Source of the DNA: Corynebacterium sp.
GTDB lineage: Bacteria > Actinomycetota > Actinomycetes > Mycobacteriales > Mycobacteriaceae
Direction of reading: 5' to 3'
NCBI RefSeq assembly: GCF_030532965.1
Contig: NZ_JAUNKC010000005.1
Location: 59,467 to 123,466, forward strand
Length of the DNA: 64,000 bases
The position numbers were made by a program, and so were the translations under genes. Numbering within the stretch: position 1 is the stretch's first letter; every line of letters begins with the position of its first letter. Positions 1 to 10,295 of the stretch are shown in pieces. The notes under the pieces were generated by a model that did not search any database, was not told where the DNA came from, and saw only the letters and a program-made list of their open reading frames with translations.

Positions 1-1566
<1,566 letters not shown>

Positions 1567-1580
<14 letters not shown>

Positions 1581-3804
1581 GTAATTCCACTTCTTCGCCG
1601 GGCGCTAGGGTGCTAAAAATCGTCGGCGATTGGTACAGAACGCGGCTGCTATTGCTTGCCGACGTCGCCACCTTCGCCTCCAAGCCTGCGTCATGCAAGA
1701 TGCGGCGCGCTTCGCTTAGCCGCTTGCCCACCACATTGGGCACCTCGACTTCGCCGACCAAAACAATCGTCACTGCGGTTTGGGAACTATCGATCAGGGT
1801 GCCGGACGGTGGGGACGTCTCATACACATCGGACGCGGTCTCGCCGACGGCGCTGGAATCGTCCGAACGGGTAACTTCAGCGACCCGTATTCCCGACTCG
1901 GCCAAAAGACTGCGGGCTTCGCGCTCGTTTAAGCCAAAAAGATCGGGGATTTCGGTTGCGGTGGAGACCTGGAGGGTAATCTTGCTACCTTTAGGAATCT
2001 GCGAACCCGCCTCCGGCTGCGTGCCAATAGCGTGCTCACCGGCTACGGAATCGTCAAACCGAGTTTCGACCGTCACATCGAAACCAGCGTTACGCAACTG
2101 TTCGAGGGCTTCCTCCCGGGATTGGTCCCGTACGTTCGGCACATTGACCGGGGCAGGGCCTTTGGAAAGATGCACGGTGACGGCGCTATTAACCAGCACC
2201 TCGCTGCCCACGCCGGGTGATACCTCCGCCACTTTGCCTTGCTCGACGGAATCGGAATACACCGATTTCCCCTCGCTGAATTGCAGTGTTCGCGACGATA
2301 GCGCCATGCGATAGGCGTTGGGGTCCGGGTTGTCCGCGAAGTCGGGAACCGTTGGTTTGCCCAATGACACCAAAAGGGTGACATCGTCACCCTTTACCGC
2401 TTGGCTGCCGCTGGCCGGTTCGCTTCCGGCCACTAAATCCACCGGAACATCATTGTTGTACACCGTGGCTATCGCCGTCCCAAAGCCGTGGGCGCTGAGC
2501 GTCTGGCTGGCCGTGGTCTGATCCATGCCCAATACCTGTGGAACTTCACCGTATCTCCCGGAGCCGAACCACCAGGCACCGATCGCAATGGCCGTGGTGA
2601 TAACAGCTACGACGATCCACCACGCGACAATTCCGCCTCGTCCGCGATTGGTCACCACCGGGGTGGGGGATAAGGACTCCACCACGGCGGGGGCGTCGAC
2701 ATCCGGATTCTGCTGTGGGGCAACTGGCTGTGGGGCAGGTGTGGGTGGTAGCGCCACTTCCGGCACGGCGGTGGGGAACACGGAGGTTTCCTCCGTGCCG
2801 CTCGGCGGCAGCTGCATGGTCATATTCGGGTTTTTAACCACCGTGGTGGGGGCGTCGGCGTTGTCTTCGGCGCTGCCGATCACAGTGGTGGCATCCCCAT
2901 CGGACAACGCCGCTACGTGGGCGGCGGCCCGCTGAGTTGCCGTATTCTTCGGGACCGGAACCACATACGGCGGGAAGTCGAGTTCCCGAGCGACATCCTC
3001 TAATGCCGAAAGGAATTCCGCAGCATCGGCAAACCGTTCCTCCGGGTTGCGGGCGGTAGCGGTGGCCACTAGTTCGTCGATAAGCTTCGGCACCCCAGGA
3101 ACCCGGCTACTAGGCGCTGGCACGTCCGAGTCTAAGCGCGCGAACGCCCGCGAAATCTGGGAATCGCCGGTAAACGGGGTGGTTGCGGTCAACAGCTCGA
3201 ATAATAAAATACCCGCGGAATACACATCCGACGCCATGGTGATGTCATCGCCGCTAACCTGCTCCGGCGACAGGTACGAAACCGTGCCGATGATCTGGTT
3301 GGAAGTAGCATTAGAGGCCGCTGCCGCGCGGACCAAGCCAAAATCGGACAGCTTGACCTGGTTGTGGGAATTAATCAGCACATTGTCGGGCTTTAAATCG
3401 CGGTGAATCAAACCAGCCGCGTGTACAGCCGCCAACCCTTGCAAAATGGAACGTAACACCGCTGCCGCCGCATGAGCGGGCAACGGCCCTTGTTCTGCCA
3501 GTAATTCCCGGAGCGTTCCGCCATTAATCAGCTCCATGATGAGGAAAATATTGTCCCCCTCGGAGCAGAAATCGTACACCCCGACCAGGTTCGGGTGAGA
3601 CAGTTGCGCCATGGAACGGGCTTCGCGCTGGAACCGATCAGAGAAGATGGGATCGCCGACGTACTGGTCGTCCATGACCTTCGCCGCGACGGTTCGCCCA
3701 AGGCGAGTATCCACGCAGCGATACACCGTTGACATGCCGCCGCGGGCAATCGGTGCCTCAATGCGGTAGCGGTGTTCGAGAAAATCTCCCAACTTCAATT
3801 GCAT
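1567..3804 (-). CDS. pknL: Ser/Thr protein kinase PknL with five PASTA domains
   Basis: A transmembrane Hanks-type kinase of 745 residues. The cytosolic kinase domain has the Gly loop ARGGMSTVY (about 20-28), the VAAK lysine at about 42, catalytic HRDLKPDN (about 134-141), DFG, and GTVSYLSPEQ in the activation segment. A Pro-rich linker leads to a single membrane helix near residue 400 (IVAWWIVVAVITTAIAIGAWW). Five extracellular PASTA repeats follow, each with a VPxxxG-like opening, which in this family bind muropeptides or lipid II. M. tuberculosis PknL lacks PASTA repeats, whereas corynebacterial PknL carries them. I chose ATG 3804, which gives MQLKLGDFLEHRYRI; an upstream in-frame codon at 3840 would add 12 unlikely residues. 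The gene is divergent from its probable substrate gene (3935-4303). Confidence 0.95.
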
Positions 3805-3921
3805 CGTTCTAGTATGGCTGAAACCTAAGCCGCAATTCAATCACAGTGAAAGTCGCGGCAGTCACAGTACGCACCACTAGCAGCACAGCTTCGTTACCTG
3901 ACTTTTGGGCCGAAGTGTTGG

Positions 3922-3937
3922 TACATTATCCACTGTG
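3922..3937 (+). promoter_or_regulatory. -10 element for a leaderless mRNA
   Basis: TACATT at 3922-3927 is followed by 7 bases and then GTG 3935. With the usual 6-8 base gap, transcription would begin at or next to the start codon. No Shine-Dalgarno sequence is visible. This supports both leaderless translation and the choice of GTG 3935 as start. Confidence 0.55.
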
Positions 3938-4303
3938 AGTTCACAACCTGTATCTGCATCCATTCTGCCCGCCGGAACCAAACTACTCAGCGTTCCCGAC
4001 TACGCCGAACAGCTCGGGGTTCCTGTAACCCGCGTCTTCGACATGATCGGGGAGCACAAACTCATTTGCGTGAGCGACAACGGAAGCAAACGCATCCCTG
4101 CGGATTTTCTCTCCCACAAAAACACCACCAATAAGTTCGTCCCGGGAGTCATCGCATTGCTTGCCGACGGCGGCTACAACGACGCGGAAATCCTCACCTT
4201 CCTCTTCACCGAAGACCCCTCCCTGCCGGGCCGCCCCATTGATGCATTGCATGGGCATTTAGCTCGGGAAGTCATGCGGCGGGCTCAGGCGATGGCGTTT
4301 TAA
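3935..4303 (+). CDS. Rv2175c-like DNA-binding protein, probable PknL substrate
   Basis: A 122-residue cytosolic protein of the Rv2175c family. It has an N-terminal winged-helix-like segment (SVPDYAEQLGVPVTRVFDMIGEHKLI) and the family's C-terminal domain (FVPGVIALLADGGYNDAEILTFLFTEDPSLPGRPIDALHG). The M. tuberculosis homologue binds DNA and is phosphorylated by PknL on an N-terminal Thr, which weakens DNA binding. Here the Ser/Thr-containing N-terminus begins SSQPVSAS, and a matching phosphosite is inferred, not shown. It is divergent from pknL with 130 bases between starts. The GTG start is supported by the leaderless -10 element just upstream. Confidence 0.85.
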   Translation: MSSQPVSASILPAGTKLLSVPDYAEQLGVPVTRVFDMIGEHKLICVSDNGSKRIPADFLSHKNTTNKFVPGVIALLADGGYNDAEILTFLFTEDPSLPGRPIDALHGHLAREVMRRAQAMAF

Positions 4304-4342
4304 AAACACAGCCGCCTCCAGATAGAGGAAATCGCCATTAGG

Positions 4343-5560
4343 TTAGGTTTTGGGATCATGAAAATCGCGGGTTCCCGGCACGCACATGACTGCAGCGCCG
4401 GTAGCCACACAGGCAATGGCGGTAAATAGCAAAACCGGAATCATTCCTGCGTATTGTGCCGCTGGTGCGATCAACGCTAAGCCGACCGGGGCTAGCCCGT
4501 AGGAGACGATAAAGTCGATGGAGGAGACTCGTGCCACTGCAGTCGGTGGTACTTCCCGCTGGATGCAGGTAAACCACGGCACATTGAAAAACTCGATGCC
4601 AAGGCCAGCAATAACATAGGCAATCACGACAACTGCCCAATGTATTCCCGTGAGCGTAGCTGCAAGCGCGGCGGCGACCAGGCCATACCCGGCCAATCCG
4701 GCGAGCGCCCACCAGCCTTGGGCTGGTGGCGTCCAATGCCCAATGATTAACGCGCCAAAAATAGCCCCACCGGCATATCCGATAAGGGCTACGGTAAACA
4801 ACCAATCGGAGCCGAACACTTCCGCCGAGACGACCGGGAGTAACACCCCGGTGACGGAATAACCCAGCATGATAACCACAACCAACAACGCCAAACCGGC
4901 CATAAACCACCGATGGCGGTGCGCTTCCTTCCAACCTGCAATCAGGCCAGGACCCGTGGTGCTCACAGCGGTGCGCAGCGTTGCATCGCCGGTTTCCTGC
5001 CGAATGGTGTTAGGGCTCCACATCACGATCAACCACAAACCAGCCAGACCGCCAACGAGCAACGTTGTATCCACCGAACGGCTCATAACAGCGATTGCTG
5101 CCGGGGCGACGACAATCACGATTCGCTGAGCCAATGTAATTGCCGCATGAGCCTGCTTCCGCACTTCTGGGGCGATGTTGGTGGCGATCAATGATTGATA
5201 CGCCGGGCGACATGCGCCTTGCCCCACCCCAATAAATAGGGCGGTAAGCAGCAACGTGAACGACGGCGCCCCAACCACCAGGGTGTAGGCGAAACCTACC
5301 GTGGCGACTGCGGCTATAAGCCCGGCGTAGCGAATAACCTTTACCGGTGACCACAGATCCGCCAAGACACCGGAAAACGGAAGTACCGCAAGAAACCCAA
5401 TGGTGCGGGCCGCCAAGCTAACACCAAGGGCACCCGGAGAAAGTTTATCTTCGATGAGGAGGAGCCCGAGTAGAAACGGCAATGCCCAGGTGGCTATGCC
5501 GCTGACAAATGTGCCGCACCACAATCGGAGAAACACCCGATCGCGAAAGATGTCTCGCAT
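4343..5560 (-). CDS. MFS transporter, EntS/DHA3-like exporter
   Basis: A 405-residue major facilitator with about 12 hydrophobic segments. It belongs to the MFS_3/EntS-like group, whose members export siderophores or drugs. Visible family features are the N-terminal FLRLWCGTFVSGIATWALPF, the loop 2-3 motif GVLADLWSPVKVIRYAG (the A-motif G-x-x-x-D-x), and QGACRPAYQSLIATNIAPE. It is transcribed divergently from an iron/haem-type ABC importer, with 308 bases between them that hold a perfect palindrome. This suggests shared metal control and possibly siderophore or xenosiderophore traffic. The substrate is not readable from the sequence; a macrolide or general drug exporter is the alternative. 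Confidence 0.8.
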   Translation of the reverse strand: MRDIFRDRVFLRLWCGTFVSGIATWALPFLLGLLLIEDKLSPGALGVSLAARTIGFLAVLPFSGVLADLWSPVKVIRYAGLIAAVATVGFAYTLVVGAPSFTLLLTALFIGVGQGACRPAYQSLIATNIAPEVRKQAHAAITLAQRIVIVVAPAAIAVMSRSVDTTLLVGGLAGLWLIVMWSPNTIRQETGDATLRTAVSTTGPGLIAGWKEAHRHRWFMAGLALLVVVIMLGYSVTGVLLPVVSAEVFGSDWLFTVALIGYAGGAIFGALIIGHWTPPAQGWWALAGLAGYGLVAAALAATLTGIHWAVVVIAYVIAGLGIEFFNVPWFTCIQREVPPTAVARVSSIDFIVSYGLAPVGLALIAPAAQYAGMIPVLLFTAIACVATGAAVMCVPGTRDFHDPKT

Positions 5561-5763
5561 AGCCTACCGCTTTCCATTTTTCTACCGGGCGTCACAACAT
5601 GAGCTGCTCGCCGTATGTTGCCGTACGTAAAAGGAGATGTAGTTCTGACAGTAGCTGGTGGCGGGTCAAAGTGAAAATGAAAACCAAGCGGGCATTTTCA
5701 GTTAGGATTACAATTTCTTGTGGCATGTTTTGTGTCACAAACTGCGAAAATATTAAATAGTTA

Positions 5764-5792
5764 TGGCTATCATTTTCAATATTGTTGAAAAT
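5764..5792. promoter_or_regulatory. Candidate metal-regulator operator between exporter and importer
   Basis: A perfect inverted repeat, ATTTTCAA (5772-5779), TATTG, TTGAAAAT (5785-5792), lies between the divergent MFS and ABC genes. An overlapping stretch at 5764-5778 matches the actinobacterial Zur-type pattern TGAAAATCATTTTCA at 12 of 15 positions by my count. A possible -10 (TATTAA) lies near 5749. No good DtxR box was found. The rest of 5561-5868 shows no gene. Which regulator binds is inferred. Confidence 0.45.
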
Positions 5793-5868
5793 TAGCCCTT
5801 CGATTCATTGGTAGGGCGAGTGTTATCGACATTGACGAGGGGCAGAAACATCAACCGAAAGGGATGCC

Positions 5869-6894
5869 ATGAGAACCAAGAAAATCATCACAATTGCCGT
5901 GTGCGCTGGATTGTTAAGTGCGTGTGGCCAAACTGAATCTGGATCATCCACTGCCAATTCCACATCCAGTGCCGCTGGTTCCGGCCAGGAGGTGACCATT
6001 GATAACTGCGGTTTCGAGGTTAAATTTGCAACGACCCCATCCCGAACCGTCACCCTCGAACAGGCCTCGACAGACACCTTGCTAGCACTCGGCGTTGAAG
6101 ATCGTATGGTCGGAACGTCGAATCTAAAAACCTCCGTCTTGCCGGAATACCAGGCGGCGTTCGATGCGATTCCAGTTCTGGCTGCCAAAGTCATTTCCGC
6201 AGAAGAGCTACGTAACGCGGACCCGGATTTCGTCTACTCACCATTTCAATCGTTTTTCACTGCAGATAAAGTAGGCACCCGCGAAGAGCTGCGCGATCTC
6301 GGGGTTAATACCTATCATTCCAATGTGGAATGCCGAGACTACGGCGACAACAAAGGCAAATCCGCATTCGACCTCATCGAAAAAGACATCAGTGACCTAG
6401 GCAAAATCTACGGTGTTGAAGATCGGGCGAAGGAACTCATTGCCGAGCAAAACAAAGCCATAGAAGCTGCCAAAAATAAAGGTGACGGAACAACGGTTCT
6501 ATACCTCTATTCCCTTTATAAAGGCGCTCCATACGTGGCAGGTTCACTCGGCGTGGGGCAGAGCATCTCCGACATTACCGGGGCAAAAAACGTCATGGAA
6601 GATGTGTCGGAGCTGTGGCCCGAAGTTGGGTGGGAAGCCATCGCCGATAAGAACCCGGATGTGATTGTCGTGGGCGATTTGAAAGAACGCGGCGCGCCGG
6701 GGGATAGCTACGAAGATAAAATCGCCGCGATGAAAGAAGACCCGATTATGAGCCAACTTGATGCGGTTAAGCATGACCGGTTCATTCGGGTGCCGGGAGT
6801 GGAATTGGACGCTAATGTTCGTTCCGTTAACTCCTTGACCATCATCGCCGATGAGTTGGCTAATGGAATTGCAACGAAAGGCGCGCAAAGTTAA
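5869..6894 (+). CDS. Siderophore/haem/B12-type ABC transporter substrate-binding lipoprotein
   Basis: A 341-residue FecB/BtuF-like solute-binding protein. The signal peptide ends in the lipobox LLSAC at about residues 15-19, so it is predicted to be anchored by lipidated Cys19 to the outer face of the membrane. A Ser/Thr-rich linker follows. Then come the two-lobe features: SRTVTLEQASTDTLLALGVEDRMVGT, the ELRNADPDFVYSP segment, and the second-lobe motif W(E)AIADKNPDVIVVGD. RBS AAAGGG sits 5 bases before ATG 5869. The permease ATG begins at the stop codon region (one-base overlap), and the ATPase follows, so the three form an operon. The ligand could be an iron-siderophore, haem or cobalamin; the sequence does not decide. 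Confidence 0.88.
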   Translation: MRTKKIITIAVCAGLLSACGQTESGSSTANSTSSAAGSGQEVTIDNCGFEVKFATTPSRTVTLEQASTDTLLALGVEDRMVGTSNLKTSVLPEYQAAFDAIPVLAAKVISAEELRNADPDFVYSPFQSFFTADKVGTREELRDLGVNTYHSNVECRDYGDNKGKSAFDLIEKDISDLGKIYGVEDRAKELIAEQNKAIEAAKNKGDGTTVLYLYSLYKGAPYVAGSLGVGQSISDITGAKNVMEDVSELWPEVGWEAIADKNPDVIVVGDLKERGAPGDSYEDKIAAMKEDPIMSQLDAVKHDRFIRVPGVELDANVRSVNSLTIIADELANGIATKGAQS

Positions 6895-7910
6895 TGCGCC
6901 GTTCGGTTATGGTGGCAATCTGCGGAGTAGTGCTGTTGATTGCCACCATGATTATCAGTTTGTTTCTTGGCGCATCTTCCATGTCCATGGCCGAAGTGTG
7001 GGCGGTATTAACGCATAAGACCGGGTTGTGGCAAACACCAGACGTGCCGCCGCCTTCCCAATTGCGGCAGTCGATTTTGTTTGAGCTTCGAATCCCACGA
7101 ATCCTCATGGCGGCAGCAGTAGGCGCAGCGTTGGCAGTCGCAGGCGTTTCGTTGCAGGCGGTGACCCGCAACGATCTGGCTGAGCCTTACCTTCTGGGTG
7201 TTTCGTCGGGAGCTTCGACTGGTGCGGTGACCGTTCTTGTGTTCGTGTCGGGCTCATCTATCGGGCTGACCGGTGGTGCCGCTATCGGGGCGATACTGTC
7301 GTTTGCAGTGCTCATGGGGTTGCTCAGAGGAACGGGTTTCACCTCGACAAGAGTGGTTCTCACCGGTGTTCTCGTCGGGCAGCTGTTTTCCGCAATCACG
7401 TCCTTATTACTCATGGCCAAAGGCGATGCAGAGTCCGTCCGAGGCGTGATGTTCTGGTTATTAGGAGCCCTAGGCTCTGCGCGCTGGGATTCCTTAACCA
7501 TCGTTGCCATCTGTTGCGGGGTTGCCAGTGGGATCTTATGGGCTATGTCGAGGTACTTTGACGGCTTAAGCTTCGGCGATGACACTGCAGAATCGATGGG
7601 GATACCGGTAACCGCCGTCCGGGGGATCGCATTGGTCACGGTGGCGCTCCTGACAGCCAGCACCGTGTCGGCCGTGGGTGCCATCGGATTCGTCGGTTTG
7701 ATCGTGCCGCATGCCGCCCGGCTATTGGTGGGGCCGGTGCATTCCCGGCTGACCCCAGTTGCCGCGATTATCGGTGCCATTTTGCTTGTGCTTACCGACG
7801 CCCTAGCGCGCAGCGTTTTCGCACCGCAGGAAATTCCGGTCGGCGTATTCACCGCCCTCGTGGGGGTGCCAATCTTCTTTGTCTTACTAAAGCGGGGTAA
7901 CCGGCTATGA
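6894..7910 (+). CDS. FecCD-family ABC transporter permease
   Basis: A 338-residue permease of the FecCD/BtuC type, with about ten hydrophobic helices. Family landmarks are LRIPRILMAAAVGAALAVAGVSLQAVTRNDLAEPYLLGVSSGAS near residues 65-110 and the ATPase-contact and closing segment GAIGFVGLIVPHAARLLVGP near 260. Such permeases act as homodimers, taking metal chelates from the lipoprotein encoded just upstream and passing them inward with ATP from the next gene. It overlaps the upstream gene by 1 base and the ATPase start by 4 bases, so translation is likely coupled. Confidence 0.92.
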   Translation: MRRSVMVAICGVVLLIATMIISLFLGASSMSMAEVWAVLTHKTGLWQTPDVPPPSQLRQSILFELRIPRILMAAAVGAALAVAGVSLQAVTRNDLAEPYLLGVSSGASTGAVTVLVFVSGSSIGLTGGAAIGAILSFAVLMGLLRGTGFTSTRVVLTGVLVGQLFSAITSLLLMAKGDAESVRGVMFWLLGALGSARWDSLTIVAICCGVASGILWAMSRYFDGLSFGDDTAESMGIPVTAVRGIALVTVALLTASTVSAVGAIGFVGLIVPHAARLLVGPVHSRLTPVAAIIGAILLVLTDALARSVFAPQEIPVGVFTALVGVPIFFVLLKRGNRL

Positions 7911-8707
7911 GCATTGAACTTAAAGCGATCGCGGTTTCCCGCGGCAAAAACCAAGTATTGACCGATGTCTCCACCACCTTTGAGCCGGGGAAATTCACCG
8001 CGTTGATCGGCGCAAACGGGTGCGGAAAATCAACGTTGCTGCGCGCCGTGGCTGGGGTGGCTGATTATCAAGGATCACTGATGGTGCACGGCAGGGAACT
8101 ACGCGAAATCCCACGAAAGAACCGGGTGCAAAACCTAGCGTTCGTGGCACAACACACGGATGTCGACACCGAATTATCGGTGGAACAAATAGTGATGCTG
8201 GGGCGTATGGCCGGGCGAGGCTTGTGGGCTTCAGCGACGACAAACGACGCCGAAGTAGTTGCCACTGTGATGGAGCAAACCGACATCGCGCATTTGGCAC
8301 ACCGACGCTGGACTCAGCTCTCCGGTGGTGAACGGCAACGAACCCAAGTCGCGCGGGCGTTAGCTCAAGACTCTGACTGCCTGATTCTTGACGAACCCAC
8401 CAATCATCTCGACCTGCATCACCAGTTCGCGCTCATGGATGTGTTGCAGGAACTGGCGCATGACCGGCACATATGCGTGGTGGCCGCGCTCCACGATCTC
8501 AGCCTAGCGGCCAGGTACTGCGACGCGGTGACTGTACTAGCGGATGGAAACAAGGTGGCATCTGGTGATCCTCGGGAGGTATTAACCACGAAGCTTCTCG
8601 CCGAAACCTTCCGGGTGACTGGGCAGCTGATCGATACCGACACCGGGCCAGTATTACAGTGCAGCGGTGCATGCTCCGCCGGTGCGGCGTCGAAAAGCAC
8701 TGTTTAA
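7907..8707 (+). CDS. ABC transporter ATP-binding protein, FepC/BtuD type
   Basis: A 266-residue ATPase for the preceding importer. It shows Walker A GANGCGKST (about 37-45), Q-loop VAQHT, ABC signature LSGGERQR, Walker B CLILDEPTNHLD and switch His in AALHDLSLA. The start overlaps the permease stop (ATGA). The C-terminus ends CSGACSAGAASKSTV; its two closely spaced Cys are not a standard motif. One copy of the dispersed 11-mer (8688-8698) lies in its last codons. It is convergent with mptA, 25 bases apart, and I see no clear terminator between them. Confidence 0.93.
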   Translation: MSIELKAIAVSRGKNQVLTDVSTTFEPGKFTALIGANGCGKSTLLRAVAGVADYQGSLMVHGRELREIPRKNRVQNLAFVAQHTDVDTELSVEQIVMLGRMAGRGLWASATTNDAEVVATVMEQTDIAHLAHRRWTQLSGGERQRTQVARALAQDSDCLILDEPTNHLDLHHQFALMDVLQELAHDRHICVVAALHDLSLAARYCDAVTVLADGNKVASGDPREVLTTKLLAETFRVTGQLIDTDTGPVLQCSGACSAGAASKSTV

Positions 8708-8732
8708 CCCGGCAACACCGGCCCAAGCCTGA

Positions 8733-10238
8733 TTAATCCTCGGCCCGGGCGGGCGCGAAAAGCCACGCCGCAGCCGCCCACCCAGCCACCAACGACGCCG
8801 CCACCCACACCGGGTTATATAACTGGTGGTTTCCGGAACCAGTAAACGCGAGGGCAACCACCACGGAACCAATGACAAATAACTGCTTGACCAGCCGGGA
8901 CGACGAAATGACCCCCGCCAACGGCAAAACGGACGCGTAGTACCACGGCAGGGTCACCGCGTTGAAGGTAAACGCCACCAGGTAGGCGATCATCGCGCCG
9001 GTAATCGGGCGATGCCGCAACCACCACCAACAACCGACGAACCCCACCGCCATCACGATCATTGAAACCGAGCGCGCGGTGGAAACCACGGAATTGTAAT
9101 CGAAAAGATCGTTGGAAATCCGGCCAGCCTCACCGATAATCCCGGATACGAGCGACGGGAAGGACAACGGATTAATCACCTTGGAATTGCCGGTCAACGC
9201 CGCAATCCAGCCCCACGAAGCGCCCGACAGATACGTGATGATAGCAACGATGCCGATCGTTTCGATCGCACCACCAATCGCAGCGATGAAAAACGCCCCA
9301 ACCTTATGTTTCAACCCACTTGGGGCGGCCAGAACCACGATCCACACCACAAACGGCAAACAAAACGCGGCGGTTGCCTTCAACGCCATGCCAGCCGCAA
9401 TAAACGCAACGCCTGCGAAGAACCCGCGATAAACCGCCGGGTACGAACGATCCCGCACAATCATGTACAACCCCACGCTGACAAGCCCCACCATGATGGA
9501 CTCGTTGTGCATCCCGCCAACCAAATGGAACACCATCACCGGATTAGCCACACCCAACCACAGCGCAATGGCCGGATCCGCACCAAGCGAAACCGCGATC
9601 TTTGGAATCGACCACATGATCGCCGCAAAACCCAGCACCGAAACCACCTTGAAGGCGTACACGCCAGCGGTGACATTATCGCCGGTCACCGAGGTGATCC
9701 CCTCACTAATCCACAAATGCAACGGGCCATAAGGGGTAGTGGTATTACGCCAGTCGTGGGAAACCTCAAAGAGAATCTGATTCGGGTTCGCCGCCGGTCC
9801 CTGGGTATAGGCATCAAAACCGTCGCGCAACAACGTGCCCTGCATCAGGTAGGAATACACATCGCGCGACATAATCGGGGCGGCAAAAACCAACGGAACC
9901 AGCCAAAAAGCCAGCGTGCACTGCACAAACCGCGCCGGGACCACGCGCGTGAGCACCAATTTGCCCAACAGCACCCACGAGACCACATAAGCGATGGTGC
10001 CGAGCCACAACGTCACGTTTGACAACGCCGCACCGTGCCCGAAGCTTAAAAACTCAAGATTCAACGCGGCCAGAATGCTATTGCGTTTCTGAACGGAACC
10101 GCCGCCAAACGACCCCAAGAAAATAACGAACGTGGCGCACAACCCCAGCCACCACACCCCAGAAGGTTGCAGCAACCGCGCGCCCGCCCCACGCTTATCC
10201 CGGTGTTCGGTTGTCGCGGACACCACCCGTTCAGTCAT
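8733..10238 (-). CDS. mptA: Alpha-(1->6)-mannopyranosyltransferase MptA
   Basis: A 501-residue GT-C fold membrane enzyme with about 13 hydrophobic segments. It matches the MptA/MptB family, which elongates the alpha-1,6-mannan core of lipomannan with polyprenyl-phospho-mannose. Visible features are the first periplasmic loop with acidic and aromatic residues (MSRDVYSYLMQGTLLRDGFDAYTQGPAANP), then HDWRNTTTPYGPLHLWISEGI, and GGMHNESIMVGLV. Both loops are typical of these enzymes. The gene lies 57 bases downstream of idsA on the same strand, an arrangement shared with C. glutamicum and, for the gene order around Rv2174/Rv2173, mycobacteria. That synteny favours MptA over MptB. The mature polymer is extracytoplasmic and membrane-anchored. 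Confidence 0.87.
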   Translation of the reverse strand: MTERVVSATTEHRDKRGAGARLLQPSGVWWLGLCATFVIFLGSFGGGSVQKRNSILAALNLEFLSFGHGAALSNVTLWLGTIAYVVSWVLLGKLVLTRVVPARFVQCTLAFWLVPLVFAAPIMSRDVYSYLMQGTLLRDGFDAYTQGPAANPNQILFEVSHDWRNTTTPYGPLHLWISEGITSVTGDNVTAGVYAFKVVSVLGFAAIMWSIPKIAVSLGADPAIALWLGVANPVMVFHLVGGMHNESIMVGLVSVGLYMIVRDRSYPAVYRGFFAGVAFIAAGMALKATAAFCLPFVVWIVVLAAPSGLKHKVGAFFIAAIGGAIETIGIVAIITYLSGASWGWIAALTGNSKVINPLSFPSLVSGIIGEAGRISNDLFDYNSVVSTARSVSMIVMAVGFVGCWWWLRHRPITGAMIAYLVAFTFNAVTLPWYYASVLPLAGVISSSRLVKQLFVIGSVVVALAFTGSGNHQLYNPVWVAASLVAGWAAAAWLFAPARAED

Positions 10239-10295
10239 AATTCACCTTTACCCGGTTAGTTACGTTGGATAGAACTCACAAACGCTACATTCTAG

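Noticed and set aside
5690-5720. DtxR box (GTTAGGATTAC) ahead of the importer
   Set aside because: Only a partial half-site; the inverted half is missing.
9306-10022. 238-codon plus-strand frame within mptA
   Set aside because: Arg/His/Gln-rich antisense shadow; mptA on the other strand has the GT-C features.
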